Under the pieces are notes generated by a model that saw only the letters and a list, made by a program, of their open reading frames with translations, ran no database searches and had not been told where the DNA came from. From CAZRIE01 sp964600075 (lineage in GTDB: Bacteria > Bacteroidota > Bacteroidia > Flavobacteriales > Flavobacteriaceae): 27,995 bases of DNA. Within the stretch, counting starts at the first letter, position 1. Every line of letters starts with the position of its first letter. A program made the position numbers and the translations under genes. The stretch is taken from NCBI GenBank assembly GCA_964600075.1, contig CAZRIE010000054.1:1-27995 (forward strand), read 5' to 3'. Shown in pieces: positions 1 to 7,572 of the stretch.

Positions 1-15
1 TTGTTTTTTTACCGT

Positions 16-1374
16 TTACGAAAAAGTACTCATGCACGCCCAGAATTCTAGCGGGCCACTTTCATTGGTGGCCGTCGTCAGACCGTGTCCATCGTGACGG
101 ACCGTCACCTCGTTCCCTAGCAAGGGTACGTTCATTATTTCGGCCCAATCATTTTCGCTTTCCAGTCGTGATAGAGTCGAGAACGTATTCGAAGCCGCAT
201 TAGGTTCGACACCCATTAACCCTCGTGTTACATGCTCGATTACCGTAAAGGAGTTTTCGGGATAGTCTCTCCGAAGGTTTTCTTCGCTACACAGGTCGAT
301 TATCATCTGATTGGCCTTTTGAGTAAAATTATTCTCGTAAAAAATGATGGGCAGGTACGACTTTAATTCCACAATCAAATTATCAAAATTTGTATCATAG
401 TCACGAACTATCTTCTCTAGCTTGTCTGCATCGGTAACGACATCGAAATAAATTAAGTAATGTAGAAAGGCCTGATTTTCGCCGATCATAAAATAATCGA
501 AAGTATCGTCTTCATACCATATAGAACGGTAGGCCTCTTTTTCATCGTCCCACCAAAAATCGTCAAGAAATGCCTGTTCCCGTTCCAGTTTTGTTCTAAT
601 TTCAGTGGCTTTAACCGATTCGCCTTTGAGTTCGAACATTTCATAATAGGCATTGTAGGCAGCGATTAGCGAAGCGGTCATATCGATACCAAGAAACGTT
701 TCTCCGCGGCCGCCTTCATTGTAGGTGGGGATTCCTCTGTTTTTGCCGAACCGCGTACTTGAAAGGTCCTTGGCCAAATGGATCGAACGATTCCGATTCA
801 ACACTTCCTTTGAACCTAGATCCTCGTGGTCTACATAGGTGCTCAGACTCAGTTCATAAAAGTTCTGTAAATCTTCATTCTCTAGATAGTCTTTATTTCC
901 TGTCCACTTGTACAGCCGATATGAATTGTACACCATATCAAAATTAGCCGGTAGATTGTACCAAAAATCAGTATCGTTTTCATAGTCTATAGTTGCGGGT
1001 TTATTATACCGATTAATTTCCCAATACGAACAATAATCTCTTTGCTTACTTATATTTTTAGCAAATTTTACCAGCATGTCGTGATTATGTTTACTCAACC
1101 CAAGAATTTCAGCTCCTATTGTCTGGTGTGATACATCACGCATGCAAAAGGCCTCCCGGTTTGGAAGTGCGGCCTCGTACCAAAATCCAACAGGGTCTTG
1201 GCTGTCATGGGCGTAGGAGAGTGCCTTGTTTTTTGCCCAATCAAAAGCGCTTTCCAATTCTTTGTTGGAAGAAGTGAAATAAAGATTCCCGTCATTTTCT
1301 TTTGATTCTTTATTTTCAGTTCCTGAACAAGCACTTAGAATGAAAGCCGTCAATATTATAAGATGATATTTCAT
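16..1374 (-). CDS. Six-hairpin glycosidase-like lipoprotein
   Basis: A 452-residue exported protein. It starts with a short hydrophobic leader and a lipobox ending L-S-A-C (C16 from the chosen start), so it should be lipid-anchored in the envelope. The mature part is rich in Trp, Tyr, Asp and Asn, with motifs such as REAFCMRDVSHQ, DYCSYWEINRY and TDFWYNLPANFD, which recall (alpha/alpha)6-barrel glycoside hydrolases. I cannot assign a GH family or a substrate. The start was set at the inner ATG (1374), which places the leader at the N-terminus; an in-frame ATG lies 24 bases upstream at 1398, but a near-match to the Bacteroidota -7 element (CATCTTTG, 1381-1388 region) falls between them. The gene is complete, with a TAA at 16-18. 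No neighbouring gene proves a sugar target, although sugar-related genes lie further along the same strand. Confidence 0.6.
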   Translation of the reverse strand: MKYHLIILTAFILSACSGTENKESKENDGNLYFTSSNKELESAFDWAKNKALSYAHDSQDPVGFWYEAALPNREAFCMRDVSHQTIGAEILGLSKHNHDMLVKFAKNISKQRDYCSYWEINRYNKPATIDYENDTDFWYNLPANFDMVYNSYRLYKWTGNKDYLENEDLQNFYELSLSTYVDHEDLGSKEVLNRNRSIHLAKDLSSTRFGKNRGIPTYNEGGRGETFLGIDMTASLIAAYNAYYEMFELKGESVKATEIRTKLEREQAFLDDFWWDDEKEAYRSIWYEDDTFDYFMIGENQAFLHYLIYFDVVTDADKLEKIVRDYDTNFDNLIVELKSYLPIIFYENNFTQKANQMIIDLCSEENLRRDYPENSFTVIEHVTRGLMGVEPNAASNTFSTLSRLESENDWAEIMNVPLLGNEVTVRHDGHGLTTATNESGPLEFWACMSTFS

Positions 1375-1398
1375 GGTATTATCCAAAGATGTAAACAT

Positions 1399-1770
1399 TT
1401 AAATACTCTTTTTTGGGTGAAGGGCCCAGTTTAAAAATTCAATGTAATTTAAGAATAGTTGTGTAAAGGCAAGTATTTCTTAAAGCAAGTTTTATGGGTT
1501 CAACAGGTAGTGTGTGCTAAAACAATACTGTCCCCTAAATGGCTTTTTTTGAGCTGTTCTTTTTAATTGATGGTGTCGGATGCTACGATGATAATAATAG
1601 AATCAGCTCTCTCTTCTCAGCTTGATTTACTGGTGCTCGTATTTCAGAATGTTCTAAGTATACTATGCTGCGAAAATTTCTGAAGGAAATGCTCCACTGT
1701 TATTCTAAAATTCGTTTTTGCATTGGATCTTGGGTTTGTTTTAAGCCGTTTTTTTTAGCTCAGATAGCCC
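1399..1770. other. AT-rich non-coding gap
   Basis: About 370 bases between the start of the glycosidase-like lipoprotein gene and the transglutaminase remnant. I see no convincing reading frame, hairpin or repeat. Part of it is presumably the promoter of the minus-strand lipoprotein gene; the rest may be decayed coding sequence, but no recognisable protein similarity remains. Confidence 0.5.
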
Positions 1771-1773
1771 AAA

Positions 1774-2007
1774 AGCAATGAAAAATTGGTGAGCGCCGAT
1801 GCATCGCATGCTTGGTTCGCCATATTCATACCCGGTTTTGGTTGGGTCGATTTCGACCCAACAAACAACCAGATGCCTTTAGACCAGCATATCGTAGTAG
1901 GTTGGGGCAGGCACTATTATGATGTGCCACCCTTAAAAAGAGTGGTTTACGGTAGCGGCAAAAGTAAGCTTAAAGTAGAAGTAGATATTTCTCGTGTTGT
2001 TGAGTAA
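1774..2007 (+). pseudogene. C-terminal remnant of a transglutaminase-like protein
   Basis: The translated fragment of about 75 residues reads LVSADASHAW, then PGFGWVDFDPTNN, then DQHIVVGWGRHYYDVPPLK, and ends in a beta-like tail. This is the C-terminal end of the bacterial transglutaminase-like family. The catalytic His (in SHAW) and Asp (in DFDPTNN) are kept, but everything upstream, including the catalytic Cys and the N-terminal domain (normally some 200 residues), is gone. An in-frame TAG at 1765-1767 closes the frame just upstream, and only TTG or GTG codons could start it. The family match is clear by eye. That it is a dead remnant follows from the missing catalytic Cys. Compare the metallopeptidase remnant at 6074-6353 on the same strand. 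Confidence 0.8.
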
Positions 2008-2110
2008 CCTTCCCGCTAAAACGCGTTGTGCTCCCATAGGGTAGCTATGTTTTTGCAATGGTTATCGTATAGATTTATCCTCACAACGGGTTCATAACAT
2101 ATTCATTGTC

Positions 2111-2896
2111 CTATATACGTACAGATACATATTTAAATATATTGTTAGGAATAAGAATGCGTCCGTCATCAAGAACAAAGTCACTTACGGCCGCTCTGAT
2201 CGCTGACTTCAACTTTTCTTCGCTGATTGTCTGAAGCATACCCTGAATTGGTCCAGCTGATGCGTTTCCATACCAAAAGGTTTCAAAATCATCATATTCG
2301 AACGGACAATTTACTTCATCCGTTTTGCTATTGGTCAAACCTGCTTCATCAAAAAGTTGCTCTAACTTATCTGCCATTGAAAGTTCAAATGGTCCACCAC
2401 CACCTTTGGGCGGCTCTGGCATCGCATCACGCAGTGCTTGGAATATAACACGATACTCTACTTTTTCTGGTGATCCAAAGAGTCCTGCTATAATTTGTCC
2501 ATCAGGTTTACAAACTCGTTTTAGTTCATGTAAGGCCCCAATACGGTTTTCGGAGTATTGCAATGAATTGGCAGCGATTATGACATCAAAAGTGTTATCG
2601 GCGTAGGGTAGGTTTTCGATATCGGCAATTTGAAAATTGCCCTCTGGTACACGTTCGATAGCAAAGGAAAGTAACCCCTCAGCTACATCAATTCCATAAA
2701 CCTCGGCTCCAAATTCTTTTGCTAAAATACTTGCTCCCCCAGATCCACATCCTACATCCAATAAGACGGTTCCTGTTCCAACTTGGGCAGTTGTAAGCAT
2801 GGCCTGCCACAATGGTTTGTGTAGCGTTTCCTGAATCTCTGCCCAGCCGCTGGGTGATTGCCCCCAAAGTTGACCTTGTACTATTGATTTTTTCAT
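2111..2896 (-). CDS. Class I SAM-dependent methyltransferase
   Basis: A 261-residue cytosolic protein of the UbiE/Methyltransf_11 type. The SAM-binding motif I is LLDVGCGSGGAS (about residues 45-56), the acidic residue ending strand 2 is in VYGIDVA, and later motifs are IADIENLPYADNTFD and LHELKRVCKPDGQ, the usual Rossmann methyltransferase order. The substrate cannot be read from the sequence; small molecules are typical for this family. The frame extends 34 codons upstream to 2998, but that extension does not look like family sequence, and the Met-Lys-Lys-Ser start at 2896 gives the usual length. It stands alone on the minus strand, about 200 bases downstream of the cyanophycinase-like gene. 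Confidence 0.85.
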   Translation of the reverse strand: MKKSIVQGQLWGQSPSGWAEIQETLHKPLWQAMLTTAQVGTGTVLLDVGCGSGGASILAKEFGAEVYGIDVAEGLLSFAIERVPEGNFQIADIENLPYADNTFDVIIAANSLQYSENRIGALHELKRVCKPDGQIIAGLFGSPEKVEYRVIFQALRDAMPEPPKGGGGPFELSMADKLEQLFDEAGLTNSKTDEVNCPFEYDDFETFWYGNASAGPIQGMLQTISEEKLKSAIRAAVSDFVLDDGRILIPNNIFKYVSVRI

Positions 2897-3096
2897 ATTT
2901 GTTGATTCTAAATTGGTAATATACTTTTTTAACTTAAAATTCATCGGATTTGAATCAATGTCACAACAGCTTAGATTTGGTTTCGTTAACGATTTCAAAG
3001 CTCAAACTAATCAAGCTAACACATAATAAATTTTAAAAATCAAAAGCTCACAAGCGGCTATCTCACAAGTGAACTATACCTATTTATTGCGAACAG

Positions 3097-3960
3097 TTAT
3101 TCATTAGTTATTTTTCGTTCTGACAAATTGTATTTGTCACCTTCCTTTAAAAAATAGAATAACTCATTTTCCGAGGGTAGACTCTTTAAATCACTTCCTT
3201 CTCTTGACCAAAAAGTTTTGTCATAGATTAAGACATAACTGTCACCATAAACTTCAAGCTTATCTCCCTGTACTATAATAGAAGTATTCTCATCTATACC
3301 GATCCCCAATAATTCAGGGTGATACTTTAAAATGTCGAACATATCAAATTGTCTGTTCCGGGCCAGAACATGTTGGTCAATCGCAACATTTGTAATAAAA
3401 CCAAGTCCAACTTCGTGGTCTCCCATCATTATTTGGTTGTTCTTTGAGTCTCCTCGTGCCAAATAAGACCCCTGAATTGTCGCCCCAGCTGAGGTGCCTG
3501 CGATTACACCACCTCTATCGAGTAATTTGAACATTTCTTTATGTGCCTTTGTATTTAAGAAGCCATCCGCGATTCTCCATTGTCTGCCTCCCTCAAAATA
3601 TAGTGCTGTCGCCCTCCTTATTGACGCAATAATGTTCTCATCATTTGTCTGTGTCTTATCTCTCGTATGAACTATTGTAATGTCGTTAAAGCCATTATCT
3701 TCAAAATATTTTTTTGGGTTATAAGATGATGAATCTTTCTCAAGAAAACTATCTGGCAAAGCGGTTGGTATAATAACTAATTTGGCAGAATCACCACCTG
3801 CAAGTGCTTTAAACTTATCTATAATATGATCATTAGTTCCTCCACCCACTAGTATCAATGTTCCATTTTTATAACCATGGGTGCCATATTCTTGAGGTAG
3901 TTGGGTATATAAATTCATAGTAAAAAAAAGAGAAATCAAAAGGTAGACTAAATGCTTCAT
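3097..3960 (-). CDS. Cyanophycinase-like S51 family peptidase
   Basis: A 287-residue protein with an N-terminal hydrophobic segment (residues 1-20) that looks like a signal peptide. It has the class I glutamine-amidotransferase-like fold of peptidase family S51: GTLILVGGG at 33-41, YFEGGRQWR at 121-129 and the nucleophile elbow GTSAGA at 155-160, with Ser157 as the likely nucleophile. IDQHVLARNRQ follows near 195, matching the conserved His/Arg region of cyanophycinases. Cyanophycinase cleaves multi-L-arginyl-poly-aspartate, but many exported Bacteroidota homologues have no proven substrate, so an exported peptidase acting on Asp-containing peptides is the safer reading. No cyanophycin synthetase gene is in the window. 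Confidence 0.85.
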   Translation of the reverse strand: MKHLVYLLISLFFTMNLYTQLPQEYGTHGYKNGTLILVGGGTNDHIIDKFKALAGGDSAKLVIIPTALPDSFLEKDSSSYNPKKYFEDNGFNDITIVHTRDKTQTNDENIIASIRRATALYFEGGRQWRIADGFLNTKAHKEMFKLLDRGGVIAGTSAGATIQGSYLARGDSKNNQIMMGDHEVGLGFITNVAIDQHVLARNRQFDMFDILKYHPELLGIGIDENTSIIVQGDKLEVYGDSYVLIYDKTFWSREGSDLKSLPSENELFYFLKEGDKYNLSERKITNE

Positions 3961-4065
3961 GTTGTCTTGGTATTAGTTGTTTGTAACTCGTTTACATACG
4001 CACACTTGATACTCAGAGACCCTCAAATCGCCATATAATCATCACCTTTTGGTATATTAATTTTT

Positions 4066-4995
4066 TTACCGGACCCCATTCACGGCCATCTCCAAAGTAT
4101 ATGCCGAGTCCATTGCCGTGATAAATAAGGTCTTTTGGTCGGACCCGCCAAAGGTGACATTGGCGGTCCATTTTTCGGGTACGGCGATACGCTCGATTTG
4201 TTTCCCTTCTGAGTTAAAAATGGTTACCCCGTCTCCAGTGAGGTATACGTTGCCTAGGTTGTCTAAAGTCATACCATCGGAGCCCATATCGGCGAATAGT
4301 TTTTTGTTAGAGAGATTGGTATCTTTTTCTATGGTGTAGACATAGGTTTTCTTGGCGCCGGCATCTGATACGTATAGTGTTTTACCATCGGGCGATCCGA
4401 TAATGCCGTTGGGCTGTTCAAAATTATCATCGATTACAATCTTGGGGGTATCGGTATTCGGTGCGAGATAATAGACCCGTCTTGCTGCCTGTTCGGGTTC
4501 TTCGTGCTCCCACCAAGGGCGTTTGTAAAAAGGGTCGGTAAAATAGATGCCTCCGTTGGCATCGACCCAAAGGTCGTTGGGGCCGTTCAATTTTTTATCC
4601 TCAAAGTTGTCGAGCAGAACGGTCACCGTTTTATCGGGAGCGATACGCCACAGCTCGCTTTTTTCATCGGCAGCGGCGAGCAGATTGCCATCATGGTCAA
4701 AATATAGTCCGTTAGCGCGCCCTGCAGGCTTCATATAATCGGTAACCGAATTATCAGCCGCGTTCCATTTTACGATACGGTCATTGGGCTGGTCGGTAAA
4801 AAAGATATTCCCGTCCTTATCCATGGCAGGACCTTCTGTAAATTTGTATGTATCGGCCACCAAGGTCAGCTCGGCCCCATCGGCAATGAGTTTAACAGGC
4901 TGCGCTTTTTGAGCCTTGCAGGAAAAGTTAATTAGTAAAATCAAAGCGATATAAATAGGGGCAAACCAATAGTTGAAGAATCGTCTTTTTGACAT
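4066..4995 (-). CDS. SMP-30/gluconolactonase-like lipoprotein
   Basis: A 309-residue six-bladed beta-propeller of the SMP-30/gluconolactonase/LRE family. The leader carries a lipobox ending N-F-S-C (C26), so the protein should be lipid-anchored outside the cytoplasm. Family motifs are FTEGPAMDKDGNIFFTDQ, NGPNDLWVDANGGIYFTDPF, QPNGIIGSPDGKTLYVSD and a late GSDGMTLDNLGNVYLT; the conserved Glu, Asn and Asp of these blades bind the catalytic divalent metal. The expected activity is hydrolysis of a sugar-acid lactone. It lies about 110 bases downstream of the TIM-barrel isomerase gene on the same strand, with a heptanucleotide tandem repeat in the gap, so the pair may be co-transcribed and act on the same sugar. 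Confidence 0.85.
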   Translation of the reverse strand: MSKRRFFNYWFAPIYIALILLINFSCKAQKAQPVKLIADGAELTLVADTYKFTEGPAMDKDGNIFFTDQPNDRIVKWNAADNSVTDYMKPAGRANGLYFDHDGNLLAAADEKSELWRIAPDKTVTVLLDNFEDKKLNGPNDLWVDANGGIYFTDPFYKRPWWEHEEPEQAARRVYYLAPNTDTPKIVIDDNFEQPNGIIGSPDGKTLYVSDAGAKKTYVYTIEKDTNLSNKKLFADMGSDGMTLDNLGNVYLTGDGVTIFNSEGKQIERIAVPEKWTANVTFGGSDQKTLFITAMDSAYTLEMAVNGVR

Positions 4996-5064
4996 GTTTT
5001 TTATATGAAAAAGCTTTTAAGCTTACTGGATTATGAGTTTATCGAATGCATAGAAAGGTTCTTT

Positions 5065-5105
<41 letters not shown>

Positions 5106-5107
<2 letters not shown>

Positions 5108-5939
5108 AGATCTTACTCAAAAACCGCATATTGTGCTTCATGCTTTTCAAAGCCGTACTGGCATATTCTTCTTGTTCGATAAAAATATGTTGTACCCCGG
5201 AAGTTTTTTGATTTGCCATCATGGTCGGTATATCCAAAGCACCTTTTCCAAATTCGGTACTTTCCTTTTTATCCATGTCCATGTCTTTTAAATGCCATAA
5301 CGGAAAACGTCCGGGATATTTTTTAAAATAGTCCAACGGATCTTTGCCGGCAACGATGACCCATCCTAGGTCGAGTTCCATATGTACCAGATCAGGTTCG
5401 GTATTGTCCATTAAGATATCGTAAAGTACTTGACCATTATCCGATTCAAACTCATATTCGTGGTTGTGGTAGCCGAATTTCAGGTCCAATTTTTTACAGG
5501 CTTCTCCGGCCTTATTGAATTCCTCGGCCACTTTTTTGTAGTTGTCCACCGTTTGGCCCTTGCTGGGCATGGAAGAACAGATGACATATTCTTGACCCGA
5601 GGCCACCGCTTGTTCCATGGTATTTTGAAAATCATCGTCTAAGGCGACATGGCCACTAACGAGTTGCATGCCCAAATCTTCACAGGTTATTTTCATTTCT
5701 ACGGGTGATAGGCCATAATATAGCCCATCATCACTTCGTGCGGATTCGATTTTTTTTATACCGATACGAGAAATTTGTTTTAAGGTTCCCTTGGCATCTA
5801 CGGCCATTTCATCCCGAAAGGAGTATAGTTGTACCCCATATTTTTGTTTGGGATGGGCTGAAAAGCCGAAAGAGGGTAGGAGTATGGTGCCCGCAACTGT
5901 AGCACTTGATCGTTTAATAAATTTTCTTCTTGTCAACAT
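5106..5939 (-). CDS. Tat-exported TIM-barrel sugar isomerase/epimerase
   Basis: A 277-residue protein of the xylose isomerase-like TIM-barrel family (AP_endonuc_2 superfamily). The N-terminus LTRRKFIKRSS followed by a hydrophobic run is a twin-arginine signal, so the enzyme is folded before export to the periplasm. Barrel motifs include YGVQLYSFRDEM, KFGYHNHEYEFE, VHMELDLGWV, WHLKDMDMD and HIFIEQEEY; the Glu, Asp, His and Glu residues in these form the usual metal site. The substrate is unknown; relatives work with Gfo/Idh/MocA oxidoreductases on oxidised sugars. The gene is the first of a minus-strand pair with the SMP-30-like gene. A -7 promoter element and two LacI-type operator-like sites lie directly upstream, pointing to sugar-responsive control. 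Confidence 0.85.
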
Positions 5940-5996
5940 AGTGTTTTCTATTTAATGGATTAAGATAACGAAATTGGACGAATACTCGAATAGGGC

Positions 5997-6029
5997 CAAA
6001 AATAAATGTAATCGATTTATTGATCGATT
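5997..6029 (-). promoter_or_regulatory. Candidate promoter with two LacI-type operator sites
   Basis: On the minus strand TATTTTTG (5997-6004) fits the Bacteroidota -7 element TAnnTTTG exactly, about 60 bases ahead of the sugar isomerase start. Immediately upstream are two copies of ATCGATTT (read on the plus strand at 6011 and 6023), 12 bases apart. The first is the palindrome AATCGATT (6010-6017), fitting the AAnCGnTT core common to LacI-family operators. Together they also form an inverted repeat, AATCGAT-N6-ATCGATT. Their place over the -33 region suggests repression. No regulator gene of this family is in the window. Confidence 0.45.
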
Positions 6030-6073
6030 TCACTAATGATTATCTTTTAGCTACTAAAAGCATAACACTAGCC

Positions 6074-6353
6074 ATGAAAATTTTTCACTGCCAAAACTGT
6101 ACTCCTCCTCTTTATTTTGGGCAGGAGACAGGGCCTGAATTTTTATGGAATTCATCCTGAAGATGGAAGCCGATTTCGACCCTTACCAAGAACATAAATT
6201 TGATTTGATTTTTGAAGATTTGCTCCGCTGACCTACGCTATCAATAGCCTGAACCGTGGTATGGGGCAACAGGATATCTATCCGTTCGTTATTCCGGACC
6301 CCGTGGTGGTACAACTAAGGTTTGTACACCAACTCTTGCATTCACAATACTGA
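6074..6353 (+). pseudogene. Decayed zinc-ribbon metallopeptidase (Peptidase_Mx-like)
   Basis: An ATG at 6074 opens MKIFHCQNCTPPLYF, the start of the zinc-ribbon domain of the putative zinc-binding metallopeptidase family (PF15887 type), but only one CxxC pair remains before a TGA at 6158-6160. Sequence from the family's C-terminus follows at once: EADFDPYQEHKFDLIFEDLL, then, after loss of one base near 6226, LTYAINSLNRGMGQQDIYPF and LRFVHQLL, ending at a TGA at 6351. The whole catalytic middle, where the HExxH zinc motif should be (some 230 residues), is missing. It is therefore a pseudogene with a large internal deletion and a frameshift. It is 5' of mazG on the same strand. Confidence 0.8.
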
Positions 6354-6398
6354 CCAAAGGTTTATCCTTCCGAATTAAGATAAGCGCACGGAGATGCT

Positions 6399-6406
6399 TA
6401 TTTTTG
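6399..6406 (+). promoter_or_regulatory. -7 element of the mazG promoter
   Basis: TATTTTTG is an exact TAnnTTTG element 17 bases before the ATG at 6423. It predicts transcription from about 6413 and a leader of about ten bases, which excludes the GTG at 6414 as a comfortable start. No clear -33 TTG element is seen. Confidence 0.5.
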
Positions 6407-6422
6407 AGCAAAAGTGGGTGTT

Positions 6423-7196
6423 ATGAATTCTAGAAAAGTGCAACTTCAGACGTTTGACCGCTTATTGACCATTATGGACGAGCTACGAGCACAATGCCCA
6501 TGGGACAAGAAACAGACCATGCAAACACTACGTCATTTGACGATAGAGGAAACCTATGAATTGGGCGACGCCATTCTTGATAATGATTTGGAGGAAGTCA
6601 AAAATGAGTTGGGAGATGTGCTCTTGCATATTATTTTTTATGCCAAGATCGGTTCGGAAACCAACGATTTTGACATCGCCGATGTGTGTAACGCTATTTG
6701 TGAAAAATTGATCAATCGTCACCCTCATATTTATGGCGATGTGAAAGTGGACAATGAAGAAGATGTAAAACGGAATTGGGAAAACATCAAACTGAAAGAA
6801 GGGAAAAAAAGTGTTTTGGAAGGTGTACCTAATGGACTTCCTGCTCTGGTAAAAGCCAGCCGTATTCAAGATAAAGTGGCAGGAGTAGGTTTTGATTGGG
6901 AAAAACCCGAGCAGGTTTGGGAAAAGGTGCAGGAAGAACTCTCCGAATTTCAAGAGGAAGTAGACCAGGGAAATACGGATAAAATGGAATCCGAATTTGG
7001 AGATGTGTTGTTTTCAATGGTCAACTACGCCCGTTTTTTAGAAATCAATCCCGAAAATGCACTCGAACGCACGAATAAGAAATTTATCAAGCGCTTTCAA
7101 TACTTGGAAGCTAGGGCCAAAGAGAAGGGCAAATCGCTAAAGGAAATGACCCTCGCCGAAATGGACGTTCATTGGAACGAGGCCAAAAAATTATGA
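6423..7196 (+). CDS. mazG: Nucleoside triphosphate pyrophosphohydrolase MazG
   Basis: A 257-residue cytosolic enzyme close in length to the classical E. coli MazG. It carries two MazG modules: the first with CPWDKKQT, LTIEETYELGDAI and VKNELGDVLLHI, the second with EELSEFQEEV and ESEFGDVLFSMVNYARF. The EExxE and ExxD residues of these helices bind magnesium. MazG hydrolyses (d)NTPs to the monophosphate and pyrophosphate, cleaning aberrant nucleotides and lowering (p)ppGpp in E. coli. ATG 6423 was chosen over GTG 6414 because of the promoter spacing. Its last six bases overlap the end of the convergent response-regulator remnant. Confidence 0.95.
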   Translation: MNSRKVQLQTFDRLLTIMDELRAQCPWDKKQTMQTLRHLTIEETYELGDAILDNDLEEVKNELGDVLLHIIFYAKIGSETNDFDIADVCNAICEKLINRHPHIYGDVKVDNEEDVKRNWENIKLKEGKKSVLEGVPNGLPALVKASRIQDKVAGVGFDWEKPEQVWEKVQEELSEFQEEVDQGNTDKMESEFGDVLFSMVNYARFLEINPENALERTNKKFIKRFQYLEARAKEKGKSLKEMTLAEMDVHWNEAKKL

Positions 7197-7490
7197 TTCA
7201 TCGGTACTTTCTTGAACTGAAAAAATCGACTGTAATTTGATTGGATTTATCGGATTGCTGATGTAATCACCAATTTCTGAATTTGTCGTGGCCCTATTAA
7301 TATCCACTGGATTGATAGATGACGCTATCATGAATACCTTAATTCTACTTTTTATTTGAGGTTTAAATTTTTTATACTCTTCCATAAATTCAAACCCATT
7401 TATAACAGGCATATTAACATCCAGAAGAATAGTATCGGGTATATGATGGACTGTTTCAACGTTGTCGAGCATAAATTGAAGGGCTTTACC
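7191..7490 (-). pseudogene. N-terminally truncated response-regulator receiver
   Basis: The reading frame gives GKALQFMLDN, then TILLDVNMPVINGFEF with the phospho-acceptor Asp, then FMIASS with the switch Ser, and ISNPINP at the end. These are the last two thirds of a stand-alone receiver domain. The first strand with the acidic pair that binds magnesium is missing, and the nearly invariant Lys before the final Pro is Asn here. The only ATG (7470-7472) lies inside the domain. The frame stays open upstream to a TGA near 7537, but that part is unlike a receiver and overlaps the MATE gene promoter. Most likely a dead remnant; a short expressed protein cannot be excluded. Confidence 0.65.
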
Positions 7491-7545
7491 CTATTTTTCT
7501 TATAAATCTAAAGGCTGAAACAAATCTTATTTTATTTAATCAGAT

Positions 7546-7553
7546 TACCTTTG
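7546..7553 (+). promoter_or_regulatory. -7 element of the MATE gene promoter
   Basis: TACCTTTG fits TAnnTTTG exactly and is followed by the CA often seen in flavobacterial promoters. It lies 20 bases before the proposed TTG start at 7573, predicting a leader of about 12 bases. Confidence 0.5.
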
Positions 7554-7572
7554 CAACCGAAAACCAACTCCT

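Noticed and set aside
1400..1770. Possible transposase remnant in the AT-rich gap.
   Set aside because: No frame gave a recognisable transposase motif and no terminal inverted repeats or target duplications were seen.
5011..5024. AAGCTTTTAAGCTT palindromic sequence just upstream of the SMP-30-like gene.
   Set aside because: It is short and AT-rich, with no CG core or T-run in place; no support for operator or terminator.
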